Origin: CAYWTX01 sp964461295
Lineage (GTDB): Bacteria; Planctomycetota; Phycisphaerae; SM23-33
Assembly (NCBI GenBank): GCA_964461295.1
Contig: CAYWTX010000329.1
Location: 1 to 28,653 of the forward strand
Direction: 5' to 3'
Length of the DNA stretch: 28,653 bases
Part shown: one piece after another, positions 8,249 through 16,049 of the stretch
Layout: every line of letters starts with the position of its first letter
Position numbering within the stretch: position 1 is the first letter of the stretch
The notes under the pieces: model-generated
Seen by the model: the letters and a program-made list of their open reading frames with translations, nothing else
Told to the model about the DNA's origin: nothing
Databases searched by the model: none
Translations under genes and position numbers: made by a program

Positions 8249-9922
8249 ATGACCGGACACCGTACCGCCTTCCTCGGAGTAACTCTCCTGCTGCTGTCAA
8301 CGGCAGTTGCCTGCGCGGACGGGCCGTCCCTGCCCGGGGACGGACTCGCCGGTCGGATCGCCTATCGCCGCGACGGATCGGGTGTGTTCGCCGACGCCAG
8401 GCCCGTTGCGAACTGGGATACTGCCGCCGGGAGGAACGTCCTCTGGAAGATCGACTTCCCCGACTGGGGCCACAGCCTGCCCATCGTCGTGGGCGACAAG
8501 CTCTTCATCACCACCGAGCCGCAGTGGCTCTACTGCGTCGACGCCGCAACGGGGCGCGTCCTCTGGAAACAGGAGAGCAACGTCTTCGATCTCGTGCCCG
8601 GCGAGGAGGGACAAAAGCTCAAGGAGGCCTGGCGGATCAACTGGGACACTCGCCTGAAGATGGCACCGCTTAATGACAAGGTCAAGGCCATCGGGAAGCA
8701 ACTGGCCGCCGCCGACGGCGACGCGAAGCTCAAGGCTGAACTGGACAAACTGAACGCCGAACTGAAACCCATCCAGGACGAGCACGGCCGCACGTGGCTG
8801 ATCCTGAACCACGGGTACTCGAAGTTCCGCGGGGCGATGTGGGGCGAACTGCTGGGCTTCACCACGGCCGCCCCCGTCAGCGACGGGAAGTTCGTCTACG
8901 TCAAGCACGGCACGGGGGTGGTCGCGTGCTACGACCTGGCCGGCAAGCGCCAGTGGATGACCAAGTTCGAGTTCGACCCGCAAGCGACGAACTGCTGCTC
9001 GCCGCTGTTGGCCGGCGGCCGGGTGGTGATCCATCGCAAGAAGTCCACCGCCAAGTCGGGAGTGCGAGGCGGGACGTACACGCTCTGCGGCCTGGACCCA
9101 CGCAGCGGCGACGTGGCCTGGGAGACAGCCCCGCTGGCTGTCCCGGATTGGGGTTCGGGCACGTCGCTGGCGCTTCGCATTGGCGGGGCGGACGTGATCG
9201 TGACGGCCGGCGGCGATGCCGTCGGCGCCTCCGACGGGAAGGTGCTGGCCCGTCGCATGTTCGGCCCAACCGTTGCCAGCGCCAGCGGCCCCATCGCCGC
9301 CGGCGACGTGGTCATCATGACCGACGACAGCGATGGCGGGAAGACCGACCGCGCTCTGCGGGCGGTGCGTCTGGCGGCCGGCGAGAGCGGCGCGATCAAG
9401 GTCGAGCCGTTGTGGACGCGAGCGGTCTCGAACTTGCCTGCGGAAGCCGCCCAAGTCGATGAAACAGGCAGCGCCCCCTCTGCCGGTGCTCCGACAACAG
9501 CCGCCGCGGAACCGCCCACCGCAAGCAGGCCGGCGGCCACAAGCCAACCGGCGACCATTGCCGATACTCGCGCGGCCATCTTCTCCACTCCGGTCTGTCA
9601 CAAGGGCCGCGTCTATGCCGTTGAAGAGCGGGGCTTGCTCCTGGTGGTTGACGCGGGCACCGGCAACATCATCGAGGCGACCAACTTCTTCCCGCCCGAA
9701 CTGCGCAAGTCCAAAGTGGTGGTCTGGGCTCCGCTGACAATCGCGGGCAACTACTTGTTCATCGTCGAACTCGACGGCCGGGTCCTGGTGCTCGAATTGG
9801 AGCCGAAGTTGCGCCTCCAGGCCGTGACCAGCGTGCCGCGCCGCGCCGAAAGCGCCCCGTTCTTCGTCGGCGGGCGGATGTACCTGCGAACGCAGTGGTC
9901 GCTGTTCTGCATCGGATCGTGA
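8249..9922 (+). CDS. Secreted PQQ-like beta-propeller protein with coiled-coil insert
   Basis: A 557-residue exported protein, paralogous to the preceding one. The signal peptide spans about 1-24 (MTGHR, then a leucine-rich core, then AVACADG). The VAC could be a weak lipobox, so a lipoprotein is possible. Propeller blades are seen as 'VDAATGRVLWKQE' (97-109), 'YDLAGKRQWMTKF' (228-240), 'LDPRSGDVAWE' (282-292) and 'PFFVGGRMYLRTQWSLFCIG' (537-556). Two insertions set it apart: a charged helical hairpin at about 140-178, and an Ala/Pro/Thr-rich linker at about 397-440 that probably separates two half-propellers. The start could instead be ATG 8210, which adds 13 residues and overlaps the upstream stop. 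Function is unknown; the context suggests the same surface or periplasmic process as its neighbour. Confidence 0.83.
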   Translation: MTGHRTAFLGVTLLLLSTAVACADGPSLPGDGLAGRIAYRRDGSGVFADARPVANWDTAAGRNVLWKIDFPDWGHSLPIVVGDKLFITTEPQWLYCVDAATGRVLWKQESNVFDLVPGEEGQKLKEAWRINWDTRLKMAPLNDKVKAIGKQLAAADGDAKLKAELDKLNAELKPIQDEHGRTWLILNHGYSKFRGAMWGELLGFTTAAPVSDGKFVYVKHGTGVVACYDLAGKRQWMTKFEFDPQATNCCSPLLAGGRVVIHRKKSTAKSGVRGGTYTLCGLDPRSGDVAWETAPLAVPDWGSGTSLALRIGGADVIVTAGGDAVGASDGKVLARRMFGPTVASASGPIAAGDVVIMTDDSDGGKTDRALRAVRLAAGESGAIKVEPLWTRAVSNLPAEAAQVDETGSAPSAGAPTTAAAEPPTASRPAATSQPATIADTRAAIFSTPVCHKGRVYAVEERGLLLVVDAGTGNIIEATNFFPPELRKSKVVVWAPLTIAGNYLFIVELDGRVLVLELEPKLRLQAVTSVPRRAESAPFFVGGRMYLRTQWSLFCIGS

Positions 9923-9956
9923 GTAGGGGTTCACGGACGCGCATCGTTGCCGAACC

Positions 9957-9961
9957 GGAGG
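9957..9961 (+). promoter_or_regulatory. Ribosome binding site selecting a GTG start at 9969
   Basis: GGAGG is followed by seven bases and then GTG 9969. A TTG at 9966 is also in frame but would be only four bases from the site, so GTG is preferred. Confidence 0.7.
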
Positions 9962-9968
9962 TCAATTG

Positions 9969-12026
9969 GTGAACAAGACAAGCGAATGGTTCTACGGTCA
10001 CATGCGGCAGGTCCACATGGACTTCCACATGCCGGAGTTCCCGGCAAGGGCGGTCAGTAGCTTCGATGCCAAGCGATTTGTCGAGCACCTGCTTCACGGG
10101 AAGGTGAACCTGGTCGCGCTGTTCGCCAAGTGCCACTTTGGGAACTCGTTCTACAACACCCGGGTGGGGCACAAGCACGCCGGGTTGCCGAACGACTTTC
10201 TCATGGAGGCGGCCGAGGAGTGCCGTCGCCACGGGATCGCGACGTTGGCATATTACTCTCTTTGCGCCGACCGGCGGGCCTACGACCGGTGCCCGCACTG
10301 GCGGAAGATCCGCCCGGACGGCACGTGCGAGCCCTTGCACGGGCCCTGGGGAAGCGTGTGCACCAATACCTCCTACCGCGAGGAGTTGGCGTTGCCGCAG
10401 TTGGAGGAGATTGCCCGCGGCTACCCGGTGGACGGCTTCTGGATTGACATCCCGATCCCAGGGCGGTGTTTCTGTCCGCGCTGCAAGGAGAAGTTCCGCG
10501 TCTTCCGCGGCAAGGATCTGGATGAGACCGTGCCCCATGACGAGCAACTGGCGTTTCAGTACGCCTGTGCGGCCGGGTTCCTCAAGGAACTGCGGGGGAT
10601 CGTCAACCGCACGAATCCCGAGTTGAGGATCGGCGCCAACAGCGCCGGCTCGCTGCCGGAACCGCGGTCGTTCGCCGACGTCTGCGACTTCGGCTGTTGG
10701 GAAAGCCAGCCGGGGTCCAACTACCTTTCGCACAGTTACGCGGCCCGGTACGTGCGAACGCTGTCCATGCCGATGCAGGTGATGTCCGTCCGCTTCTACC
10801 AGGGCTGGGGCGACTTGACGCTCAAGCCCGAGGCGCAGATGACCACGGAGTTCGCCGCGATGATCGGCAACGGGTGCGTCGCGACCGCCGGCGATCAGGT
10901 CAACGTGGACGGCACGCTTCAGCCGGCCGTCTACACCATGTTCCGCCGCGCGTTTGGCTTCGTCGAGGAACGCGAGAGCATCCTGCGTGGGGCGAAGTCG
11001 GTGAAGCACGCGGCCCTGGTGGCCCCGGCCTACGATCGCGATGCCTCCGTGTGGCGGGCGACGTGGCACCCCGCCATGCGGGGCGCGCACAAGGCGTTGC
11101 TGGAAAGGCACGTGCAGTTCGACATCCTCAGTTCGGTCGACGAAGACCAGTTCGCCCAGTACCGCTTGGCGGTTCTGCCCGAGCCGTGCGACTACCACCC
11201 GGCGTTCTTCGACCGGCTGCGGGAGTGGGTGCGGGCGGGCGGCGCTCTGGTCGCGGTCGGCGCATCCACGCTCCGCGACGGCAAGTTCCACCTGGAGGAC
11301 GTCCTGGGCGTCGAGTATCTGGAGCCGCTGGTCTTCCCGCTCTGCCACTTCCGGCCCGAGCCCGTGCTCGCGCCACTCATGGACGACCTGCCGCTCCAGT
11401 GTCGCGGCCGCGCACAGAAGGTTCTAGCCGCGTCGGCCACGCCGATCGCGAGCCTGTACTACCCCGAGAGCGAGCCGGCGGCCGACCGGTCGTTCCGCCA
11501 CGAGGAGTGCCCGCCGCCGTCGGACGTGCCCTCGGCCCATCCGTTTGCCACTATCAACCAGTTCGGCAAAGGCAAGGCCGTCTACATCAGCGGCCCGGTA
11601 TTCGCCGTCTACTGGCAGCGCAACCACCATTGGTTGGCGCAGTTCGTGGAGGCCGTCTTCGGACTGCTCGACCCGCTGCCGCCCTATCGGGTGGACGCCT
11701 CGGGTCTGGTCGAGGCCAACCTCATGCGTTCGGCGCAGGGCGACCTCCTGCTCAACCTGATCCACTACCAGCCCGGCCACCAGGCCGACGCGGCCGCGAT
11801 TCCCGCAATCGAGCGCGTCCATCCGCTTTCGAGCATCCGTTGCGAGGTGAAGGCCCCCGGCGCCGCCCGGGTGATGCTGGAGCCCGAAGGCCGCCAACTG
11901 GAGTTCGAGGCAAGAGAAGGCTATGTACGGTTCATCGTGCCCGAGTTGGAGCATCTGGCCGTCGTGAGGATCGCGTTGCCGGGGTCGTCCAGGATTGTCC
12001 GAAAGGGTCAAAGGAGCCGGAAATGA
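9969..12026 (+). CDS. GHL6-type putative glycoside hydrolase with beta-galactosidase-trimerisation-like domain
   Basis: A 685-residue protein with no signal peptide, so probably cytoplasmic. The N-terminal half looks like a TIM-barrel 'hypothetical glycosyl hydrolase 6' domain: 'HFGNSFYNTRVGHKHAGL' (56-73), 'IATLAYYS' (90-97) and 'VDGFWIDIPIPGRCFCPRC' (154-172). The last stretch is the usual Asp-containing strand followed by a Cys-rich CxCxxC loop. From about 345 to 550 there is a Rossmann-like domain resembling the glutamine-amidotransferase-like trimerisation domain of GH42 beta-galactosidases, with 'LREWVRAGGALVAVG' (417-431) and 'FGKGKAVYISGPV' (532-544). The C-terminal 100 residues look like a beta-sandwich. 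The family is presumed to act on sugars or uronates, but the substrate is not deducible. Its stop overlaps the start of the next gene (ATGA). Confidence 0.8.
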   Translation: MNKTSEWFYGHMRQVHMDFHMPEFPARAVSSFDAKRFVEHLLHGKVNLVALFAKCHFGNSFYNTRVGHKHAGLPNDFLMEAAEECRRHGIATLAYYSLCADRRAYDRCPHWRKIRPDGTCEPLHGPWGSVCTNTSYREELALPQLEEIARGYPVDGFWIDIPIPGRCFCPRCKEKFRVFRGKDLDETVPHDEQLAFQYACAAGFLKELRGIVNRTNPELRIGANSAGSLPEPRSFADVCDFGCWESQPGSNYLSHSYAARYVRTLSMPMQVMSVRFYQGWGDLTLKPEAQMTTEFAAMIGNGCVATAGDQVNVDGTLQPAVYTMFRRAFGFVEERESILRGAKSVKHAALVAPAYDRDASVWRATWHPAMRGAHKALLERHVQFDILSSVDEDQFAQYRLAVLPEPCDYHPAFFDRLREWVRAGGALVAVGASTLRDGKFHLEDVLGVEYLEPLVFPLCHFRPEPVLAPLMDDLPLQCRGRAQKVLAASATPIASLYYPESEPAADRSFRHEECPPPSDVPSAHPFATINQFGKGKAVYISGPVFAVYWQRNHHWLAQFVEAVFGLLDPLPPYRVDASGLVEANLMRSAQGDLLLNLIHYQPGHQADAAAIPAIERVHPLSSIRCEVKAPGAARVMLEPEGRQLEFEAREGYVRFIVPELEHLAVVRIALPGSSRIVRKGQRSRK

Positions 12027-13090
12027 AGCGATTGTGGATCGTCGGGTCGGTTGTGAGCATGTTGGCGGCCGTCGTTCCTGCCGACCTGGGGGGGCAGACC
12101 CCTGCCCCCGCGACCTCCAAGCCCGGTGCGGCCCCGGCCGCTCCGGCGGCAGCCGCGAACGCGGCGCCGACGCGGGAGGAATCGATCCGCCTGACCCTTG
12201 CCGCCATCGACCAGGAACTCAAGGACCACGGCGGGACCTTCGAGAAGTGGGGCGCGTCGATCAAGCCGTACCGCGACCAGCTATCCAAGCTCAAGAACCC
12301 GGCGATCAAGTGGCCCTGGCCGGCGAAGCATGACTTCGCCTTCCAGGGCAGAGAGATCGACCTGGTGATGCTCGACACGTTCGACAACGAGCCGGAAGGC
12401 AAACGCCCGTTCGAGGCCATCCTGGAGGTCCACAAGAGACTCAAGGAGCAGGGGGTCGACCTGATCTACGCGCCCCTGCCCGACAAGCTGGCGATCTACC
12501 CGGATTACCTGTCGGACACTGCGCCGGCCGACAAGATGGTCACCCCGGCGGTCAAGCAGTTGATGAAGAAGCTGTTGGGCAGCGGCGTTGAGTGCGTGGA
12601 CCTGTATCCGGCCTTCTACGCCCACCGCAAGGGGCATGGGGACGACAAGCCTCTTTATTACGACAAGAACAGCCACTGGCGGAACCTCGGCGCGCAACTG
12701 GCCGCCGCCGAGATCGCCCGCCCGCTCATGCGCTACGACTTCGTGCGGAAGGCCTTGGCTGAAGGGAACCGCTACTCGGTGAAACCCGACCGGCGGCAGT
12801 CGAGTTCGCCCGAAGACATCCTGGTGGTGCTGGACGCCAAGACCGGCGGACGCTATGCCGATGCCCCGGACTCGCCCATCCTCATCACCGGCGACAGCAA
12901 CCTGATGATGAACATGGGCACGGTCGGCGGGCATATGCCGGCCCATGTCGGCCGGCACATCGGCCTGCCGCTGGCGTTTGGCTCCAACACCATCCCATCG
13001 CAGCACTACGGCAAGCTGGGCGGAAAGAAAGTGGTGATCTGGTCCAACATAGCCCGCATGTTGGTGGGAATGGGTTACCCGACGAAGTAG
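12023..13090 (+). CDS. Exported AlgJ/AlgX-like SGNH-family protein
   Basis: A 355-residue protein starting at ATG 12023, with AAGGAG six bases upstream. Its start overlaps the previous stop, so translation is probably coupled. A signal peptide covers about 1-24 and is followed by an Ala/Pro-rich linker to about 50. The rest resembles the SGNH-hydrolase-like domain of alginate O-acetylation proteins: 'VDLIYAPLPDKLAIYPDYL' (145-163), 'YYDKNSHWRNLGAQLAA' (212-228) and 'ILITGDSNL' (286-294). S292 in GDS is the expected nucleophile and H218 in SHW the expected base. The usual acidic partner in the DxHW motif is Asn here (N216), with Asp two residues earlier (D214), so the catalytic triad may be altered. 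The likely role is acyl transfer to, or removal from, a polysaccharide. Confidence 0.78.
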   Translation: MKRLWIVGSVVSMLAAVVPADLGGQTPAPATSKPGAAPAAPAAAANAAPTREESIRLTLAAIDQELKDHGGTFEKWGASIKPYRDQLSKLKNPAIKWPWPAKHDFAFQGREIDLVMLDTFDNEPEGKRPFEAILEVHKRLKEQGVDLIYAPLPDKLAIYPDYLSDTAPADKMVTPAVKQLMKKLLGSGVECVDLYPAFYAHRKGHGDDKPLYYDKNSHWRNLGAQLAAAEIARPLMRYDFVRKALAEGNRYSVKPDRRQSSSPEDILVVLDAKTGGRYADAPDSPILITGDSNLMMNMGTVGGHMPAHVGRHIGLPLAFGSNTIPSQHYGKLGGKKVVIWSNIARMLVGMGYPTK

Positions 13091-13111
13091 CGCGACCCGG
13101 AATGTGGCGGG

Positions 13112-14203
13112 CTAGAACCGTCCGAGGTCGCGTTCGGGCAGGAGCTTGCGGACGAGCACGTACCGCTGCTGGCGGTAGACGTTGAGTTCGCCGGTGATGC
13201 GGTAGAGAGGGGCCCGCAGGTAGCCCTTTGCGACGTGGGCGTCCTGCACCGCTTGCAGGAACTGCGAGGGCAGGATGCGAACGGGCGGCTCGCCGAGGGT
13301 GTTGTCCGACTCGAACCTCGCGGCCCACCAGCCGCCGCTGCCCGGGTCGGGCAGGACCCGCACGAGGCGGTCGACGATCATGGCGCCGCGGTCGGGCGCC
13401 AGCTCCTTGGTTGCCCCGGGCGCCACCGACGGCACGGGCGCCACCTTCGGCGGCGCCGTTTCCAGCAGGACCGGCTTGCCGACCTTCTCGCTCATGAGTT
13501 GGCCGAACACCGCATCGGCCGAGGGTCCGGGCTTGGCCGGGCGCGAGGCCGGGCCGGAGGCGGGCGCGGTGGCCGGGGCCGAAGCGGGCACGGGCGGCGG
13601 CGGGGGCGCGGGCGAGGCAACCTTTGGCGCGGGCGAGGGTCCCTCGTCCACCACGGTTGCCTTGCGGGGCATGAGGTAGGCGTGGTCGCGGAAGACGAAC
13701 GTCTCGCCGGAGACGCGGAACCGCACGTGGATGGACTGGACGGCGTGCTGTTGCATCACCTCCAGCAACCGGCAGGGCATGACGCGGCGCGCCGGCTCGG
13801 GCGCCTTGGCGGGCTCGTTCTCGAAGGTGAGCAGGTACCACTGGGCAGCATCGTCCAGCGAGAGCCGGCAGAGACGGTCGATGACCATGCTGCCGTCGGT
13901 GGGCAGGTCGGGGCGCTGCCTGGGCGCCTCGACGCCGACGGGCGTGGAAACGGGCACGGGCGGCCGATCGAGCAGCATGCGGGCGATGGCGCCGCTTTCG
14001 TCCGAGGCGGACATGTCGAAGGCGGGACGCGACGGGCGGTTGGGATCGGGCGCTGGCTGGGCCCGCGCCGACACACAGGGGGCGCCGACCAACAGGGCCG
14101 CCCAAAGGCATGCCGCGACGGATGTCGTGCCGCTGTTCAAGATACCAGGATTGTAGCGAGCAGGGGCTGGCAGGGGAAGCCTTCGCGCGATCAGGTGTCC
14201 CAT
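13112..14203 (-). CDS. Exported protein with two tandem copies of an unrecognised domain
   Basis: A 363-residue protein I cannot assign to a family. A hydrophobic export segment lies at about 27-48 (ACLWAALLVGAPCVSARAQ). Two homologous units follow, at about 68-183 and 228-353. They align as 'MVIDRLCRL' with 'MIVDRLVRV', 'QWYLLTFENE' with 'GWWAARFESD', 'ARRVMPCRLLEVMQQ' with 'PVRILPSQFLQAVQD', 'FRVSGETFVFRDHAYLMPRK' with 'YRITGELNVYRQQRYVLVRK'. The units are joined by an Ala/Pro-rich linker at about 190-225. This looks like a repeated, mostly beta domain in the periplasm or on the surface. The start is uncertain: the ATG at 14203 lacks a Shine-Dalgarno site, and a TTG closer to the hydrophobic segment is possible. 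It converges with the SGNH gene, with only 21 bases between them. Confidence 0.7.
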   Translation of the reverse strand: MGHLIARRLPLPAPARYNPGILNSGTTSVAACLWAALLVGAPCVSARAQPAPDPNRPSRPAFDMSASDESGAIARMLLDRPPVPVSTPVGVEAPRQRPDLPTDGSMVIDRLCRLSLDDAAQWYLLTFENEPAKAPEPARRVMPCRLLEVMQQHAVQSIHVRFRVSGETFVFRDHAYLMPRKATVVDEGPSPAPKVASPAPPPPPVPASAPATAPASGPASRPAKPGPSADAVFGQLMSEKVGKPVLLETAPPKVAPVPSVAPGATKELAPDRGAMIVDRLVRVLPDPGSGGWWAARFESDNTLGEPPVRILPSQFLQAVQDAHVAKGYLRAPLYRITGELNVYRQQRYVLVRKLLPERDLGRF

Positions 14204-14303
14204 CTCAATGGAAGTGTCACTGTCACTGGTTTGTGCTGCAACTAAAGTGTCACCCCGTGCCCCCCGTCAAGGCGGCGGAGCGGAGGGAGGCGTCATCATT
14301 CGC

Positions 14304-14792
14304 TCACATGCCCTTCGTGAAGATCACCTTGTCGTCGCCGACGCTGTAGAAGTCCTTCACGCGCGCGGCGATGCCGTAGCCGCAGCGCAGGTAGAACTGC
14401 CGCGTCGGCTCGTACTGCTCGCGGCCGTTGGTTTCCACCACGGCCAGGCGGCCCCCGAACTGGCCGATGGACCGTTCGGAGTGGGCCATCAACGCCTTGC
14501 CGATGCCCTTGCCCTGTACCGTGCGGCACACGGCGATCCAGTAGATGTCGTAGGTGCCGACCGTGCATGGAGTGGGGCCAAAGCACACCCAGCCGACGGC
14601 GCGGCCGGAGAGTTCGGCGGTGCAGGACTGGTAGTGCCCCGAAGGTCCCTTGGCAAGGGCGTCGTCGAGGACCTCGGCGGCGATGTCGATCTCGTCGGGG
14701 CGGAACATGCCGGTGGCGAGCATGAAGTCGAGGATGGCCTGGCGGTCGGAAGCCCGACTCGGACGAATTGTCAAATGCGGAGTATTGTGCAC
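14304..14792 (-). CDS. GNAT-family N-acetyltransferase
   Basis: A 162-residue GCN5-related acetyltransferase that would transfer an acyl group from acyl-CoA to an amine. Motif A is 'VCRTVQGKGIGKALM' (88-102), carrying the Q-x-x-G-x-G/A acetyl-CoA pyrophosphate loop. The C-terminal 'YEPTRQFYLRCGYGIAARV' (127-145) matches motif B. It is the last gene of the TetR/aminomutase/ATP-grasp operon, 138 bases after the second ATP-grasp gene. It may acetylate beta-lysine or a conjugate of it. It is clearly shorter than the known beta-lysine acetyltransferase AblB, so I do not use that name. The start is GTG with no strong Shine-Dalgarno site, so the first few residues are uncertain. Confidence 0.85.
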   Translation of the reverse strand: MHNTPHLTIRPSRASDRQAILDFMLATGMFRPDEIDIAAEVLDDALAKGPSGHYQSCTAELSGRAVGWVCFGPTPCTVGTYDIYWIAVCRTVQGKGIGKALMAHSERSIGQFGGRLAVVETNGREQYEPTRQFYLRCGYGIAARVKDFYSVGDDKVIFTKGM

Positions 14793-14810
14793 TATTGGTC
14801 TTTCTGTCGC

Positions 14811-14889
14811 CCCCGCGGGGCTCCGGTGCCTGCTATGTGGTGGCCGGGGGCTTTCGCCCCCGGCCAGACCCTGACCGCCCCTCCGGGGC
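14811..14889. repeat. Cluster of G+C hairpins, one with a GAAA tetraloop, inside the operon
   Basis: Three palindromes lie in under 80 bases between the GNAT and ATP-grasp genes. CCCCGCGGGG is at 14811-14820. GGCCGGGGGC, four bases, then GCCCCCGGCC is at 14842-14865. GCCCC-TCC-GGGGC is at 14877-14889. Read on the minus, transcribed strand, the central hairpin has ten perfect G/C pairs closed on GAAA, an exceptionally stable tetraloop. This may be a REP-like element that pauses transcription or protects the upstream mRNA, lowering GNAT expression relative to the ligases. Confidence 0.6.
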
Positions 14890-14930
14890 GAAGAGCCAAG
14901 ATGGTTCTGCCGGCTGTCCTCTTGTCCGGA

Positions 14931-16049
14931 TCATGCCCTCATCGCGTTCTCGACGCAGTTGCGGACAAAGTCCTCGCAGGCCCAGCCGGCGAAGTCGACG
15001 GCCGAGGCGAACCCGCCTTCGGGCGAGATATCGGGGTTGGGGTTCACTTCGAGCACCATCGGGCGTCCGGCCTCGTCGAGGCGGAAGTCCACGCGGGCGT
15101 AGTCGCGGCAGCCGAGAGCCTGCCAGGCCCGCAGGCTGATCTGCCGCGTCAGCCGTTCGACGCGGCGAGGCAAGGGGGCGGGGAGGATCCGGGGAGTATT
15201 GTTGTATCCGAACGTGTTCGGCAGCCACTTGGCCGCGTAGTCCACGATCCGGTGCATGCCGGGCTGGAACGTGGAGAAGTCGATCTCGGCGACGGCTAGC
15301 ACCTCGGCCTGGCCGGCCCGCTCAACGACCGAGACGTTCAGTTCGCGGCCGTCGATGTACTGCTCGACGATGGCCGGCTGGGCGAATTTCTCGTGGATCT
15401 CGCGGAGGGCGCGGGCCAGGCGGGGGCCGGCGCCCGGCACGATGGACCGCTCGGCGTGGATGCCTTCGGATGCGTCGGTGAAGACGGGCTTGACGATCAG
15501 CGGCCCAGGCGGCAGGTCGGCCCGCGAGACGCGCTGGCCGGGATCGACGAGCACGGCCCGGGGCACGGGCACGCCTGCGGCCGACAGGACGGCCTTGCTC
15601 CGCCACTTGTCCAGCGACAGGGCCAGGCATTCGGTGGTGTTGCCGGTGAAACTCCGTCCCATCGCGATGCAGACGGCGGGCGCCAGGTTTGCCTCCTGCG
15701 GGCGCTGCTGGAAGCCTTCGACGAGGTTGAACACGACGGGCTCATCGCCGGCGGCGAGGGCGGCGGGCACATCCCGTAGCGTGGCGGCCGAGGCCTTCCG
15801 GCAGGTCGCGCCGAGGCGGTCGAGGGCGGCGGCGACGGCGTTGACTTCCTCCAGGACGCCGGCTTCGCTCTCGATGTAGCCGCCGGCGGCGCCGGCAGCG
15901 GCGGGCTCGTTGTAGAGGATGACGACGGAGGGGAGCCTTTCGCGCCGGGATTCCTCGCGCCGCGAGCGATCGGACCCAAAACGGGCGAGCCGCTCTCTTC
16001 CCGAGAATCGGCAATCGGCAATCGGCAATTCGCACTCTCCCTTACGCAC
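14931..16049 (-). CDS. ATP-grasp ligase, D-Ala-D-Ala-ligase-like (second of pair)
   Basis: A 372-residue member of the D-alanine-D-alanine-ligase-like ATP-grasp superfamily, which joins a carboxylate to an amine through an acyl phosphate. Recognisable parts are 'VVFNLVEG' (105-112), the ATP-binding Lys in 'LIVKPVF' (K187), 'AIVEQYIDGRELNVSV' (226-241), and the Mg2+ ligands in 'VDFRLDEAGRPMVLEVNPNP' (D321, E334, N336). The first 40 residues lie outside the domain. They are encoded over three direct copies of AATCGGC (16006-16026), so they look like former spacer DNA. No in-frame ATG exists closer to the domain. The GTG start at 16049 overlaps the upstream gene by eight bases. It is a paralogue of its neighbour, not a housekeeping Ddl: there is no cell-wall gene nearby and two copies sit side by side. 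Confidence 0.85.
   Translation of the reverse strand: MRKGECELPIADCRFSGRERLARFGSDRSRREESRRERLPSVVILYNEPAAAGAAGGYIESEAGVLEEVNAVAAALDRLGATCRKASAATLRDVPAALAAGDEPVVFNLVEGFQQRPQEANLAPAVCIAMGRSFTGNTTECLALSLDKWRSKAVLSAAGVPVPRAVLVDPGQRVSRADLPPGPLIVKPVFTDASEGIHAERSIVPGAGPRLARALREIHEKFAQPAIVEQYIDGRELNVSVVERAGQAEVLAVAEIDFSTFQPGMHRIVDYAAKWLPNTFGYNNTPRILPAPLPRRVERLTRQISLRAWQALGCRDYARVDFRLDEAGRPMVLEVNPNPDISPEGGFASAVDFAGWACEDFVRNCVENAMRA

Noticed and set aside
6690..9922. PQQ-dependent alcohol or glucose dehydrogenases
   Set aside because: Only generic propeller repeats are visible. I see no cofactor pocket, disulfide pair or metal ligands of true quinoproteins.
8297..11348. Two long minus-strand frames antisense to the second propeller and the GHL6 gene
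   Set aside because: The products are compositional shadows with no motif, while the plus-strand proteins have clear family features.
14304..14792. AblB beta-lysine acetyltransferase
   Set aside because: The protein is a single 162-residue GNAT domain, shorter than AblB as I know it, so the name is not supported.
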